A program made the position numbers and the translations under genes. Below, piece by piece: positions 43,915 through 52,689 of a stretch of 64,000 bases of DNA. The notes under the pieces were generated by a model. The model did not search any database, was not told the DNA's origin, and saw nothing but the letters and a program-made list of their open reading frames with translations. Every line of letters starts with the position of its first letter. Position 1 is the first letter of the stretch. Origin of the DNA: Dyadobacter subterraneus (GTDB lineage: Bacteria > Bacteroidota > Bacteroidia > Cytophagales > Spirosomataceae); NCBI RefSeq assembly GCF_015221875.1, contig NZ_JACYGY010000001.1, positions 4,380,501 through 4,444,500 on the forward strand, written 5' to 3'.

Positions 43915-44420
43915 GGTTGATTAAAAAATGATTTATTCCGGATGCTCAGCTCAGGATCGCCATTTTCAAAAGAAGTCAGGCAGCCGTATGCATATCCGGC
44001 ATTTGAAAGATCGGCCAATGCCGCCTTTTTGATGTATTCACAGACAAGTCACCTTTTGGCATCTGCTGAAAGCATAGACCATACTTCCGCATTTTCAGGA
44101 TTTATTGAGGCAGCTTTCAGCAAAAAATCTTTTGTCTGCGGCATTTCAGCATTATGGTATATCGTACCAATCGCTAAGAGGATATTTACGTTTTTTAGAT
44201 ATTTGCTCATCCAGATCTGATACTAATTCAAAAGTTCCGGATTGCCATAACCTTTCGCATATGTATATTTTTGATGAGCTTTAAAGCTGTCCAAATTCGC
44301 TTCCAGCTCAACGAGCGCTTTTTTGATTTGGTCAGAAGACCCTGTCCCATTCTAGGTAGGTAGCTGGCCAAAAATTTGCCCAGCTACGCAGAATAAAAAT
44401 AGTGAAAGAAAATATTTTAC
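43911..44420 (-). pseudogene. Secreted TPR-like protein with three in-frame stops
   Basis: A single minus-strand frame of about 169 codons is protein-like throughout yet broken by TAG (44352-44354), TAG (44223-44225) and TGA (44049-44051). It begins with a signal-like KYFLSLFLFCVAGQIFGQLP, continues DQIKKALVELEANLDSFKAH, then TPR-like helices (TKDFLLKAASINPENAEVW; YIKKAALADLSNAGYAYG) and ends at TAA sharing bases with the convergent permease stop. No clear start codon remains. Because no frameshift is needed, the gene decayed by point changes, or, much less likely, the stops are read through. I know no function. Confidence 0.72.
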
Positions 44421-44466
44421 ATAAATAAATCATCAATCTTCACGCCCGGCATCTTTGAATATCCAG

Positions 44467-45873
44467 TTAAATGTTTAACGCGCCGCTGCCCGATGCAATC
44501 AAATAGGCATCTTTCAAAGTTTCCGAATACGTTGGATGCGCATAGGATATTTTTCCCAATGCACTGTCAGTCACTTCGAATTCCATCGATACAACAGACT
44601 GAGCTATAATATCAGCAGCTCTTGCGCCGATGATGTGGACGCCAAGTATTTCCCCATATTTAGGATCTGTCAGCACTTTGCTAAAACCTTCCGTATCACC
44701 AGAAGCCCGCGCTCTTCCACTGGCAGAAAAAGGAAACTTTCCTTTGTTGTAGGCAATTCCTTTTTCTTTCAGCTGTTCTTCGGTGTAACCAACGCTGGCA
44801 ACTTCCGGCCAGGTGTAAACGACGCCCGGGATCAGGTTATAATTAATATGCGGCTTTTCACCGTGGATGACTTCAACAGCCAAAACACCCTCTTCTTCTG
44901 CTTTGTGTGCAAGCATAGCACCTTCAATCACATCCCCGATCGCATAAACATTTTCTTCTGCTGTACGAAGCTGCGCGTCTGTCTTGATTCTGCCTTTGGG
45001 GTCAAGCTCAATTTTGGTATTTTCCAGGCCCAGCCCTTCGGTATAAGATTTTCTTCCCACTGCCACAAGACAGTATTCTGCGGAAATTTCCTTTTCGGCG
45101 CTACTGGCATCCAGATATTTTACCGTTACACTTTCGCCATTATTTTTGGCCGATTGTACTTTCTGACTGACAAGCACGGTAATTCCGGTTTTGGTCAAAA
45201 CTTTTTGCAGCTCTTTGCCAAGCTCTTTATCCATGGTCGGAATCAGGCTGTCTGCATATTCAATAATTGTTACCTTCACACCGATACGCGCAAAGATCGA
45301 TGCCATTTCCACACCGATAACACCTCCCCCGATAATAACGATGGTTTCAGGTTTTGCGCTTAACGATAACGCTTCGGTCGAGGTAATGATCCTGTTTTTA
45401 TCAATTTCAACACCGGGAATCGAGGAAGGTTTTGACCCTGTGGCTACAATAAAATATTTACTTCTGACCGAATTCACAGAGCCGTCAGCCGCCTTGACAC
45501 TCAGCTCATTGTTGGAAAGAAAGGAGGCAGTACCATAAATAATTTCTATTTTGTTCTTTTTCATTAGGTAGTTGATCCCTGAAACATTCTGCTTGACTAC
45601 CTCACTTTTTCGCAGATACATCTGCTGAAAATTAAGTTTTAAAGATCCCACTTCAATACCCTGATTGGCGAACTTTGTTTTTGCGGCATGGTAATTTTCG
45701 CTGCTATCCAGCAAAGCTTTTGAAGGAATACAGCCAACATTGGTGCAGGTACCGCCCAGATTGCTGTATTTTTCGATAATAGCAGTTTTGAACCCTAACT
45801 GGGCAGCCCTGATCGCAGCAGTATAACCACCGGGCCCGGACCCTATGACAACGATATCAAATGAATTTTCCAT
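44467..45873 (-). CDS. lpdA: Dihydrolipoyl dehydrogenase
   Basis: A 468-residue flavoenzyme that reoxidises the lipoyl arms of pyruvate/2-oxoglutarate dehydrogenase or the glycine cleavage system, using FAD and NAD. It shows FAD-binding VVIGSGPGGYTAAIRAAQLG, the redox disulfide C43/C48 in GGTCTNVGCIPSK, NAD-binding IVIIGGGVIGVEMASIF, NVYAIGDVIEGAMLAHKAEEEG, and the C-terminal catalytic pair in SYAHPTYSETLKDA (His and Glu). Length and order are standard. No other dehydrogenase-complex subunit lies here; a lone lpd gene is common. Confidence 0.95.
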   Translation of the reverse strand: MENSFDIVVIGSGPGGYTAAIRAAQLGFKTAIIEKYSNLGGTCTNVGCIPSKALLDSSENYHAAKTKFANQGIEVGSLKLNFQQMYLRKSEVVKQNVSGINYLMKKNKIEIIYGTASFLSNNELSVKAADGSVNSVRSKYFIVATGSKPSSIPGVEIDKNRIITSTEALSLSAKPETIVIIGGGVIGVEMASIFARIGVKVTIIEYADSLIPTMDKELGKELQKVLTKTGITVLVSQKVQSAKNNGESVTVKYLDASSAEKEISAEYCLVAVGRKSYTEGLGLENTKIELDPKGRIKTDAQLRTAEENVYAIGDVIEGAMLAHKAEEEGVLAVEVIHGEKPHINYNLIPGVVYTWPEVASVGYTEEQLKEKGIAYNKGKFPFSASGRARASGDTEGFSKVLTDPKYGEILGVHIIGARAADIIAQSVVSMEFEVTDSALGKISYAHPTYSETLKDAYLIASGSGALNI

Positions 45874-46257
45874 TAAACAGGTTTTATAAATCAGGAATTA
45901 TGATAAATATTCTTTTACTGAAAGCTGATTTGATTTCCACCCCTTTAAAAATACTTTTTATGTATTTTAAGCGCAGCAGCTTCTGTTCAAAAATACAGGA
46001 TTAAGTATGCCGTGTCAATGTATATTTAAAGATTTAATTTGTCTTATTTTTAAATTAACTTTTTAAAATTTTAATTTTAAAAAGTTGTAAACCTGCTTTT
46101 GCAAACGAATAAACAGAAACGCTTTTTAGAAATCAGCGCGAAAATCCAAGTGTATCTATACCCCATGAGCCATTCAGACAAGTAAAATGAGCCGTATAAG
46201 AAAGCAGTTACAGAACAGAATAGATGACCTTTGTATGGTAATCTATAAATAACTGCA
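45874..46257. other. Divergent intergenic region with a 30-base AT palindrome
   Basis: This gap separates the divergent lpdA and aldo-keto reductase genes and should carry both promoters. The remarkable palindrome at 46057-46086 is listed separately; nothing else was recognised. Confidence 0.5.
46057..46086. repeat. Near-continuous 30-base palindrome, AT-rich
   Basis: AACTTTTTAAAATT (46057-46070) and AATTTTAAAAAGTT (46073-46086) are perfect complements with only two bases between them. Placed between divergent genes, it is more likely a cruciform-prone or protein-binding site than a terminator. Confidence 0.65.
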
Positions 46258-47229
46258 ATGACAACAATAAAAAAAATAACGCTTGGTAAAAACGGCCCTC
46301 TTGTATCCAAACTTGGACTGGGCTGTATGCGGATGTCCGCCGTTTGGGGAGGCCCGGTAAATGATGAAAGTGAAAGTATTGCCACGATCCAGAGTGCGTT
46401 GGACAACGGTATTAATTTTTTGAACACCGGGGACTTTTACGGAAGCGGACACAATGAGCTTTTGGTAGGAAAAGCCATCAAAGGCCGAAGAGATGATGCC
46501 TTCATTAGCGTCAAGTTTGGCGCAATCTTTTATAACGGGCAATGGATCGGACTGGATCTTCGCCCCATAGCGATCAAGAACTTTATTAATTACTCACTGG
46601 TGCGTCTGGGAATAGATACCATTGATCTTTATCAGCCATGTAGACTTGATGGCAGCGTTCCCATTGAAGATGTGATCGGTACAATTGCAGACCTGATCAA
46701 AGAAGGAAAGGTTCGTCATCTGGGTGTTTCTGAAATCACAGCTGATCAGCTTCGCTCGGCCAATAGCATTTACCCTGTAAGTGCACTGGAGATAGGATAT
46801 TCACTGGCCGACCGTCAGATTGAAAGTGACCTTTTACCGGTGGCCAAGGAGCTGGGTATTGGTGTTGTGGCTTTTGCCAATACTGCAGAAGGATTACTGA
46901 CCGGTGAGATGAAAGCACCTCTTGCGGCTGATGATTATCATATTCACTTCTCACGTTTTCAGGGAGAAAATCTGATAAAAAATCTACAAAAAGTAGACAT
47001 TTTAAAACAGATTGCGAAAGAAAAGGGATGCTCGCCTACCCAACTGGCCATTGCCTGGGTAAATTCGCAAGGCGACCATATCATGCCATTGGTAAGTATG
47101 AGCCGAAGATCTAGACTGCCAGAAAATATGCAGGCCATGGATCTTGTATTCACAGCTGAGGAGATGCAAATCCTTGACAAAGAGTTTGCTGAGGGCGCTA
47201 TACTGGGTGGCACATACCTTCAACGGTAA
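46258..47229 (+). CDS. Aldo/keto reductase
   Basis: A 323-residue cytoplasmic NADPH-dependent carbonyl reductase with a TIM barrel. Family marks are LGLGCMRMS, FLNTGDFYGSGHNE with Y61, SVKFG with K86, VRHLGVSEI and the C-terminal cofactor region. The usual catalytic aspartate and histidine positions carry N56 (NTGDFYG) and C128 (YQPCRLD). I recall relatives that also have NTGDFYG and lack the histidine, so this looks like a subfamily trait, but activity may be altered. It is divergent from lpdA and 53 bases before an AraC gene that probably shares its transcript. Confidence 0.92.
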   Translation: MTTIKKITLGKNGPLVSKLGLGCMRMSAVWGGPVNDESESIATIQSALDNGINFLNTGDFYGSGHNELLVGKAIKGRRDDAFISVKFGAIFYNGQWIGLDLRPIAIKNFINYSLVRLGIDTIDLYQPCRLDGSVPIEDVIGTIADLIKEGKVRHLGVSEITADQLRSANSIYPVSALEIGYSLADRQIESDLLPVAKELGIGVVAFANTAEGLLTGEMKAPLAADDYHIHFSRFQGENLIKNLQKVDILKQIAKEKGCSPTQLAIAWVNSQGDHIMPLVSMSRRSRLPENMQAMDLVFTAEEMQILDKEFAEGAILGGTYLQR

Positions 47230-47282
47230 TACCGGCCGCTGTAAATAACCTTTTTGCTTTTTCTTTTTGTACCTTTAAGCTA

Positions 47283-48092
47283 ATGACAAATCCAACCGAA
47301 ATCATTCCCGGAGTAATTTTTTATTCTTACCTGTCAACTATGCGGAAGGAAAGAGTAGGATTTCTGACGCACAATACGCTTGTGCTGCAAGTCTCCGGGC
47401 AGTTTCTTTTGGAAACATCCAGCCAAAAAGTTTCGATGAAACGTGGTGAAATGCTGCTTATCGGAAAAAATCAATTGGGACAAATCACCAAAAGGCCGCT
47501 GCCGGATGAAGATTATGAAACGATTGTCATTTCACTGCAAGAAGATCTTCTCAGAAAGATCGCTCTCGAAGAGAAAATAGAAATAGAAGGAAAATACAAC
47601 GGGCCACCGAATATTCTTATTCCCGGTAACGATTTTCTGCGGGGTTATTTTCAATCGATAATACCCTATGTGCGAAACCCCGCAGAAAAAATACCGAATG
47701 CGATGGGTATTTTGAAAATTAATGAGGCGGTGAAGCTGCTGCTGCATACGATGCCGGAACTCGCAAAATTCTTGTTCGACTTTTCAGACCCCTACAAGAT
47801 CGACCTGGAAAAATTCATGCTGGGCAATTATCACTTTAATGTTCCGGTCGAAAAATTTGCACAGCTTACAGGAAGAAGCCTGGCAGGATTTAAACGTGAT
47901 TTCCATAAAATATTTGGAATGCCGCCCCGGCAGTGGCTTCAGGAAAAGCGCCTCAGCGAAGCGCGGCATTTAATTGAAAACAAAAACAAGAAACCCTCTG
48001 CCTTCTATCTTGATCTGGGATTTGAAAGTCTTTCCCATTTCTCACACGCATTTAAAAAAAGGTTTGGCAAGGCGCCTACCGAAAGTTTTTAG
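47283..48092 (+). CDS. AraC-family regulator beside the aldo/keto reductase
   Basis: A 269-residue regulator. The N-terminal half is a cupin-like sensing domain (VLQVSGQFLLETSSQKVSMKRGEMLLIGKNQLGQI). The HTH pair is NVPVEKFAQLTGRSLAGFKRDFHKIFG and FYLDLGFESLSHFSHAFKKRFG, with PPRQWLQEKRLSEARHLI between. It belongs to the same subfamily as the broken gene at 35213-36038. It lies 53 bases after the reductase on the same strand; regulators of this branch often control an adjacent reductase. Confidence 0.92.
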   Translation: MTNPTEIIPGVIFYSYLSTMRKERVGFLTHNTLVLQVSGQFLLETSSQKVSMKRGEMLLIGKNQLGQITKRPLPDEDYETIVISLQEDLLRKIALEEKIEIEGKYNGPPNILIPGNDFLRGYFQSIIPYVRNPAEKIPNAMGILKINEAVKLLLHTMPELAKFLFDFSDPYKIDLEKFMLGNYHFNVPVEKFAQLTGRSLAGFKRDFHKIFGMPPRQWLQEKRLSEARHLIENKNKKPSAFYLDLGFESLSHFSHAFKKRFGKAPTESF

Positions 48093-48828
48093 CTAAGTCA
48101 TTTGGCGTTTTGTAATACCCGGCCCGCTTGCAGAGTAGCCTGTAATTGCTGCAAAATTTTTACGCCTTTTATGCTTTCGAAAGTCTAGTAAACGAAAGCA
48201 GTGCCAGCCACACAGCTGTAATCCGGTAACACGCTCACAGCATTCACCCTCAAAATCAGCGCAGACAGTTTCGGTACTAAACGCCTCCACATTTAAGCCT
48301 TGCCTGCCCGCTACCACGGCCAAAAATGACTGTTAACTACTTATCCATCAAAGCAAATTCTTTTGCTCCCCACCCGCGCAGCGTTACTGATTTCAAATTG
48401 GGATGAAGAAACCCCGCATGTTTAGAAACTACCCTTTGATGAACGGCTTCGATATCCTCTGTAAGGGGTCTGAATTCTGGATTGTGCTCCCTTGCCAGGC
48501 TTTCGTCATTGGAAAATATTGATTCGAGGCCTATCTTTTTCAATCACACAGAACGACCAGCTGCTTTCATTTCATTATGGGTATACTGAACTGAAGACTA
48601 TTCACTAATAATTTCAAAGCATCTTTGATGTCTTTTAAAACACGTTTGGCACTATTTTAATAAATCTCATAGCAATGCCTGTTGTTATCTGTGAAAATTA
48701 ATCATACCGGGCACAATTGTATTACTGAAACTATTTTTTCTTTTAATCTCTTTTGAAATGGCCATTCCGGTTTGGAAAGCAGCCGTCATTTTGTTAAATT
48801 TAGTATTTAAAATCTAGCTAAACATCGT
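48093..48828. other. Gene-poor stretch
   Basis: About 740 bases between the AraC and receiver genes. Only the small minus-strand frame at 48337-48570, listed separately, looks protein-like. A minus frame at 48093-48323 is open but cysteine-rich and unlike protein. Confidence 0.45.
48337..48570 (-). pseudogene. Small protein remnant with one in-frame stop (uncertain)
   Basis: Reading from ATG 48570 gives MKAAGRSV, a TGA at 48544-48546, then KKIGLESIFSNDESLAREH, FRPLTEDIEAVHQRVVSKHA and LKSVTLRGWGAKEFALMDK to the stop. The 68 codons after the TGA have clear protein character. Either it is a short gene starting at the TTG 48543 or a slightly longer gene closed by a nonsense change. No family was recognised. 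Confidence 0.4.
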
Positions 48829-49272
48829 TTGGACATTTTTACAGAATCATTCAGTTTACAGACCCTGACAATTTTGCTGGCTGAAGATGACAGTGAGGAT
48901 ATCTTGGTTTTCAAGGAGGTAATCTCCGATTTTCAAATCACAATAAATCTGCGCGTTGCAAAAGACGGCGTAGAAGCAATCGAGCTGCTGAGCAGCCTTC
49001 AGGAGGTCGATATCGTTTTTCTTGATATTAACATGCCCCTGATGAATGGCTTTGAATGTCTGAGCGAAATACGCAAACAGTCATGGGCCGTTTCGGTCAT
49101 TATGCTTTCAACTTCAAATACAGAACAGCACGTTGCCATGGCCAAAGCACTGGGTGCAAATGGTTACATTACCAAACCTTCGTCACTGAGCCAGTACAGA
49201 CAGACTATTAAAAATGTAATAACAACAGACTGGACAAAACAGCAGGCCGATTTTTATCTTGATGTGCCCTGA
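48829..49272 (+). CDS. Single-domain response regulator (CheY-like)
   Basis: A 147-residue receiver: acidic pocket in LLAEDDSEDILVF, phospho-acceptor aspartate in VFLDINMPLMNG, switch serine in MLSTSNTEQH and lysine in GYITKPSS. No output domain and no neighbouring kinase. The start is a TTG at 48829; no ATG is available before the acidic pocket. It is a second copy of the type seen at 39452-39862. Confidence 0.9.
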   Translation: MDIFTESFSLQTLTILLAEDDSEDILVFKEVISDFQITINLRVAKDGVEAIELLSSLQEVDIVFLDINMPLMNGFECLSEIRKQSWAVSVIMLSTSNTEQHVAMAKALGANGYITKPSSLSQYRQTIKNVITTDWTKQQADFYLDVP

Positions 49273-49320
49273 CCTGCCGCAAGGAATCATTTCCCTATCT
49301 TCCCTTAAACAAAAATAGCT

Positions 49321-51132
49321 CTATTTAATACTGCCACCTGCTTGGATAACTGCCTGATTGACCTCCTTGATCCTTTCAAGCTGCATTTTTTCAAAAGCAC
49401 GGTCATAGGTCAATAGCCCGTTAACTTCATGCTCCACATCGGTGGTTTGCGTGTAGATGGCAACGCTAAGCCCCTTATATTTCATCAGCTGTTCAACCTG
49501 GTCCATTAAAAGAATGTAGCGGTCAGTCAGCGCAGCTTTTGTCGGCTCATAACCGTAGGCATTGTTTTCTACCGGCCACATGTGACCTCTCACAAAAAGT
49601 CCCAGTCCGCCGAACTCACCTAGCGATGCAGCACGTTTATCATCCGGCACCGATGCATTCTTTGGTCCTATGTAAATGTGGGTGTCAACAAAATCACCGT
49701 TTCCCGGATCACCATAAGCTTTTTGATAATCTGGATTATTGTTAAAGCCCGAATTGCCATTAACCAACCTGGATGGATCGTACTTTTTTACCCAATCCGT
49801 AATTTCTTTCACATCAAAAGCGCCCCAGTTCTCATTGAACGGAACCCAGGTGATAATCGATGGGGAGTTGTAATTATCATCGATGATCGCTTTTAGTTCT
49901 CTTCGGAAAGCAGTTCTTGTTTTTGTGGTGTCCTGGTCGGGATACCAAATTGCAGGCATATCCTGCCAAACCAGTAAACCCAGCTTGTCCGCCCAGTAGT
50001 AGAACCGCTTCGGCTCGGTTTTCATGTGTTTTCTGATCAGATTGAATCCTGCATTCTTGGTGAATTCAATGTCGGATTTGAGCGCCTCCTCAGTGGGTGC
50101 AGTCAGGATACCATCAGGCCAGTAGCCCTGATCAAGAAGGCCCAGCTGCATGACAAACTTACCATTTAACAAAGGTCTGACAACGCCGTTGACCTTTCCC
50201 AACCGGATATCACGCATGCCAAAATAGCTGACAATCTCATCAGTTACATTGCCATTTTTATCTTGCAGGTTGATTTTAAGATCATACAGAAAAGGCTGGT
50301 CAGCAGACCATAATTTCGGATTTTGAATCGGAAGGTAAAACAAAGTACCCGCTTCCCCTTTTGTCTGGGCAACTGCTTTCTGGCCATCAAAGGCTGCGGC
50401 TGAAACCGTGCCAGGGCCTGCATTTACCAAAATTTTCAGCCGGCTGTTTTCCAGATCAGGCAGCAGGCGGATACTGCTGATGTAGTTTTTGTTTACCGGT
50501 TCAAGCCACACGGTTTGCCAGATACCGGAGGTAAAGGTATAATCCCCTCTTGGCCCGTTTTTACCCGAAGGCATCATGCCGTCATTGGGATCATGCGCGG
50601 CAACAACCAGGGTGTTTTGGCCTGTTTTTAAAAAGGATGTAATATCTACACTGAAAGCATCATAACCGCCAGAATGCGAAGCTGCCTTATTTCCGTTTAC
50701 AAATATTGTTGCATCATGATCTACCGCATCAAAATGAAGAATGACCTGCTTGCCTTTCCAGGCAGAGGGAATTTCAAACCGCCTGCGGTACCACATATTG
50801 ATTTGCTGACTGCGCTCAATGCCGGAAAGGACAGACTCCGGACAATAAGGAACCAGTATTTGCTCAGTGCTGCCTTCGAAGCTGATGGTTTGTGAAGGAA
50901 AAAGCGCGCTGGCTGCTTTTTGGCCGCCCACATAATCCCATTTGCCATTTAAACACATCCAGTCTTTTCGCTGTAACTGAGGGCGCGGATACTCGGAAAG
51001 CGGGACGTTGGACTCCATTGCCTGTTTTGTCCACCGGGTGGGTAATTTAATCACCTGGGCAACCAAGCTTTCAAAAGCACTAAAAGTCAAAAATAGAAAA
51101 AAGAAAAAGTAAACCCGGGCATTATGTTTCAT
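49321..51132 (-). CDS. GH2-family glycoside hydrolase (beta-galactosidase/beta-glucuronidase type), exported
   Basis: A 603-residue hydrolase with a signal peptide ending ESLVAQ (about residue 26). The order is sugar-binding jelly roll (about 45-220; [17 protein letters not shown]), immunoglobulin-like domain (about 225-310) and a TIM barrel with acid/base E434 in [12 protein letters not shown] and nucleophile E506 in SLGEFGGLG. It lacks the long C-terminal domains of LacZ. The product is likely periplasmic; the sugar cannot be told. It is the last gene of a minus-strand run with the dipeptidase, from which it is 157 bases away. Confidence 0.93.
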   Translation of the reverse strand: MKHNARVYFFFFLFLTFSAFESLVAQVIKLPTRWTKQAMESNVPLSEYPRPQLQRKDWMCLNGKWDYVGGQKAASALFPSQTISFEGSTEQILVPYCPESVLSGIERSQQINMWYRRRFEIPSAWKGKQVILHFDAVDHDATIFVNGNKAASHSGGYDAFSVDITSFLKTGQNTLVVAAHDPNDGMMPSGKNGPRGDYTFTSGIWQTVWLEPVNKNYISSIRLLPDLENSRLKILVNAGPGTVSAAAFDGQKAVAQTKGEAGTLFYLPIQNPKLWSADQPFLYDLKINLQDKNGNVTDEIVSYFGMRDIRLGKVNGVVRPLLNGKFVMQLGLLDQGYWPDGILTAPTEEALKSDIEFTKNAGFNLIRKHMKTEPKRFYYWADKLGLLVWQDMPAIWYPDQDTTKTRTAFRRELKAIIDDNYNSPSIITWVPFNENWGAFDVKEITDWVKKYDPSRLVNGNSGFNNNPDYQKAYGDPGNGDFVDTHIYIGPKNASVPDDKRAASLGEFGGLGLFVRGHMWPVENNAYGYEPTKAALTDRYILLMDQVEQLMKYKGLSVAIYTQTTDVEHEVNGLLTYDRAFEKMQLERIKEVNQAVIQAGGSIK

Positions 51133-51289
51133 GAACGTATTTTATCTAATGATGCTGAAAACTGCTAATTTTTATTGTTTACGACGGCTTGTCAAAAAAC
51201 TTAGTACCAAACCCGAACTGGTCTGCTCACAATAATCCTGAATTGTAAGCGTCACCTGCACAAATTAAATTCTTAACACTGCCTTATTT

Positions 51290-52570
51290 TTATCCCTTAT
51301 TCCCTTCGGTAACCTGCCGAATTACACGGAGCCAGTTTAAGCCAAGGATCTTTTTGATGCGCTGATCGGTGTAACCCAGCTTTTGCATCGCCATAGTCAT
51401 CTGTGGATAATCGCTGATATCCTTAATTTCTCGGGGCAGCTCCGGGCCACCGTCTAAATCTGAACCCAGCGCTATGTGGTCCTCGCCTACCAATTGTACA
51501 CCATAGTCAATCACTTTCGCCAGCTGATCTACATGCATCCAGTACTGATCAGGGATTGTTCCTTTGTAGGTAAATGGAAGCTCTTTGGCAAACTCCTTGT
51601 CTACCTCTTCAATGGTTTGGGTGGTAATTTGAGCAGTAAATATCCGCGGAGTTTTAGGCTGGGGATCAGGCTGCACGCGGATTGGGTTGTTGGGCTTTTG
51701 CCACGCCCAGTATTTTGGATTGTTGAAAAGGCTGCCAAAATGCACGCCAATGACCCCGCCCTTTGCGGCAATTGCTTTTGCCGCCTCATCAGAAATGCAG
51801 CGGGGATGATCGACAATTTTATAAAAGCCTCCATGGCTGTAAATTACGGGATGACGGCTGGCGGCTGCTGTTTGAATAATGGCTTCATTAGACGCGTGGG
51901 CCACATTGATGACCATACCCAGATCATTCATTTCCCTAATCACCGCTTTGCCGTGATCATTAATGCCTCCCCAGGTATGAACATCGTTGCATGCGTCAAT
52001 AAAAGCATTTGTAGTACTGTGAGCAGTCAGCTGCATGGAGCGAAGGCCAAGCTTGTAAAGGGCGCGTAAAAGGTCAAGATCACCATAAAGATCATAGCCT
52101 CCTTCCAAATCAAGAAAAGCGGCCATTTTTCCTTTTTTGTTGATCCGTTCAATGTCAGAAGCGGTGAGCGCAAGCTCGATCACTGCATGATTCTTTTTGA
52201 TCTGGTCCAGCGCAAGGTTAACCACACGAAATGTATTTTTCGTCTCAAACCTTCCCGGATAGTAGTTCTCAGGCGTATAAACCGAGAAGAACATCGCGTC
52301 TAATCCGCCTTCCTTAGCCCTTGGAAGATCGACGGTGCCATCTGCATAACGCTGACCTATATCGGTTTTCAGCATAAGCTCACGGCTCATTACATGGGTA
52401 TGCCCGTCCATGACAAATGCGTCCCGGTGAAGATCAGGCATCGGTTTAGTTTCAAAAGTCAAGGGCGGATTATTTTTAATAACAGGAGCCGGCAACACGG
52501 ATTGCATTGGAAAAACACTTCCGGCAACCGGAAGAAATGTCAAGCTTTTTATAACGTCTCTGCGCTTCAT
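51290..52570 (-). CDS. Tat-exported M19-type membrane dipeptidase family protein
   Basis: A 426-residue metal-dependent amidohydrolase of the renal-dipeptidase (M19) group. MKRRDVIKSLTFLPVAGSVF is a twin-arginine-type signal and decides the start (an ATG at 52600 is also open). Metal-site elements are FVMDGHTHVMS (HxH instead of the more usual HxD), FLDLEGGYDL with the bridging glutamate, VINVAHASNEA, VIYSHGGFYK and ALGSDLDGG. M19 enzymes cleave dipeptides, including D-amino-acid ones, or beta-lactams. It lies 119 bases after a Tat-exported protein of unknown function, a pairing that suggests a joint role outside the cytoplasm. Confidence 0.9.
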   Translation of the reverse strand: MKRRDVIKSLTFLPVAGSVFPMQSVLPAPVIKNNPPLTFETKPMPDLHRDAFVMDGHTHVMSRELMLKTDIGQRYADGTVDLPRAKEGGLDAMFFSVYTPENYYPGRFETKNTFRVVNLALDQIKKNHAVIELALTASDIERINKKGKMAAFLDLEGGYDLYGDLDLLRALYKLGLRSMQLTAHSTTNAFIDACNDVHTWGGINDHGKAVIREMNDLGMVINVAHASNEAIIQTAAASRHPVIYSHGGFYKIVDHPRCISDEAAKAIAAKGGVIGVHFGSLFNNPKYWAWQKPNNPIRVQPDPQPKTPRIFTAQITTQTIEEVDKEFAKELPFTYKGTIPDQYWMHVDQLAKVIDYGVQLVGEDHIALGSDLDGGPELPREIKDISDYPQMTMAMQKLGYTDQRIKKILGLNWLRVIRQVTEGNKG

Positions 52571-52689
52571 TGGTCTGGTATAAATTATTCGTTCTGCCAT
52601 CGGTCCTATGGCTGCAGTATTTAAGTATTTTCTAAAACGGCTCTGGTAATCACACAAATTCGTTTCTTCGCCAAATTGATATGCGAAGT

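Noticed and set aside
46258..47229. Missing catalytic aspartate and histidine in the aldo/keto reductase as evidence of a dead enzyme
   Set aside because: Relatives recalled from memory also show NTGDFYG and a non-histidine residue in the YxPxR position, so this is probably a subfamily feature.
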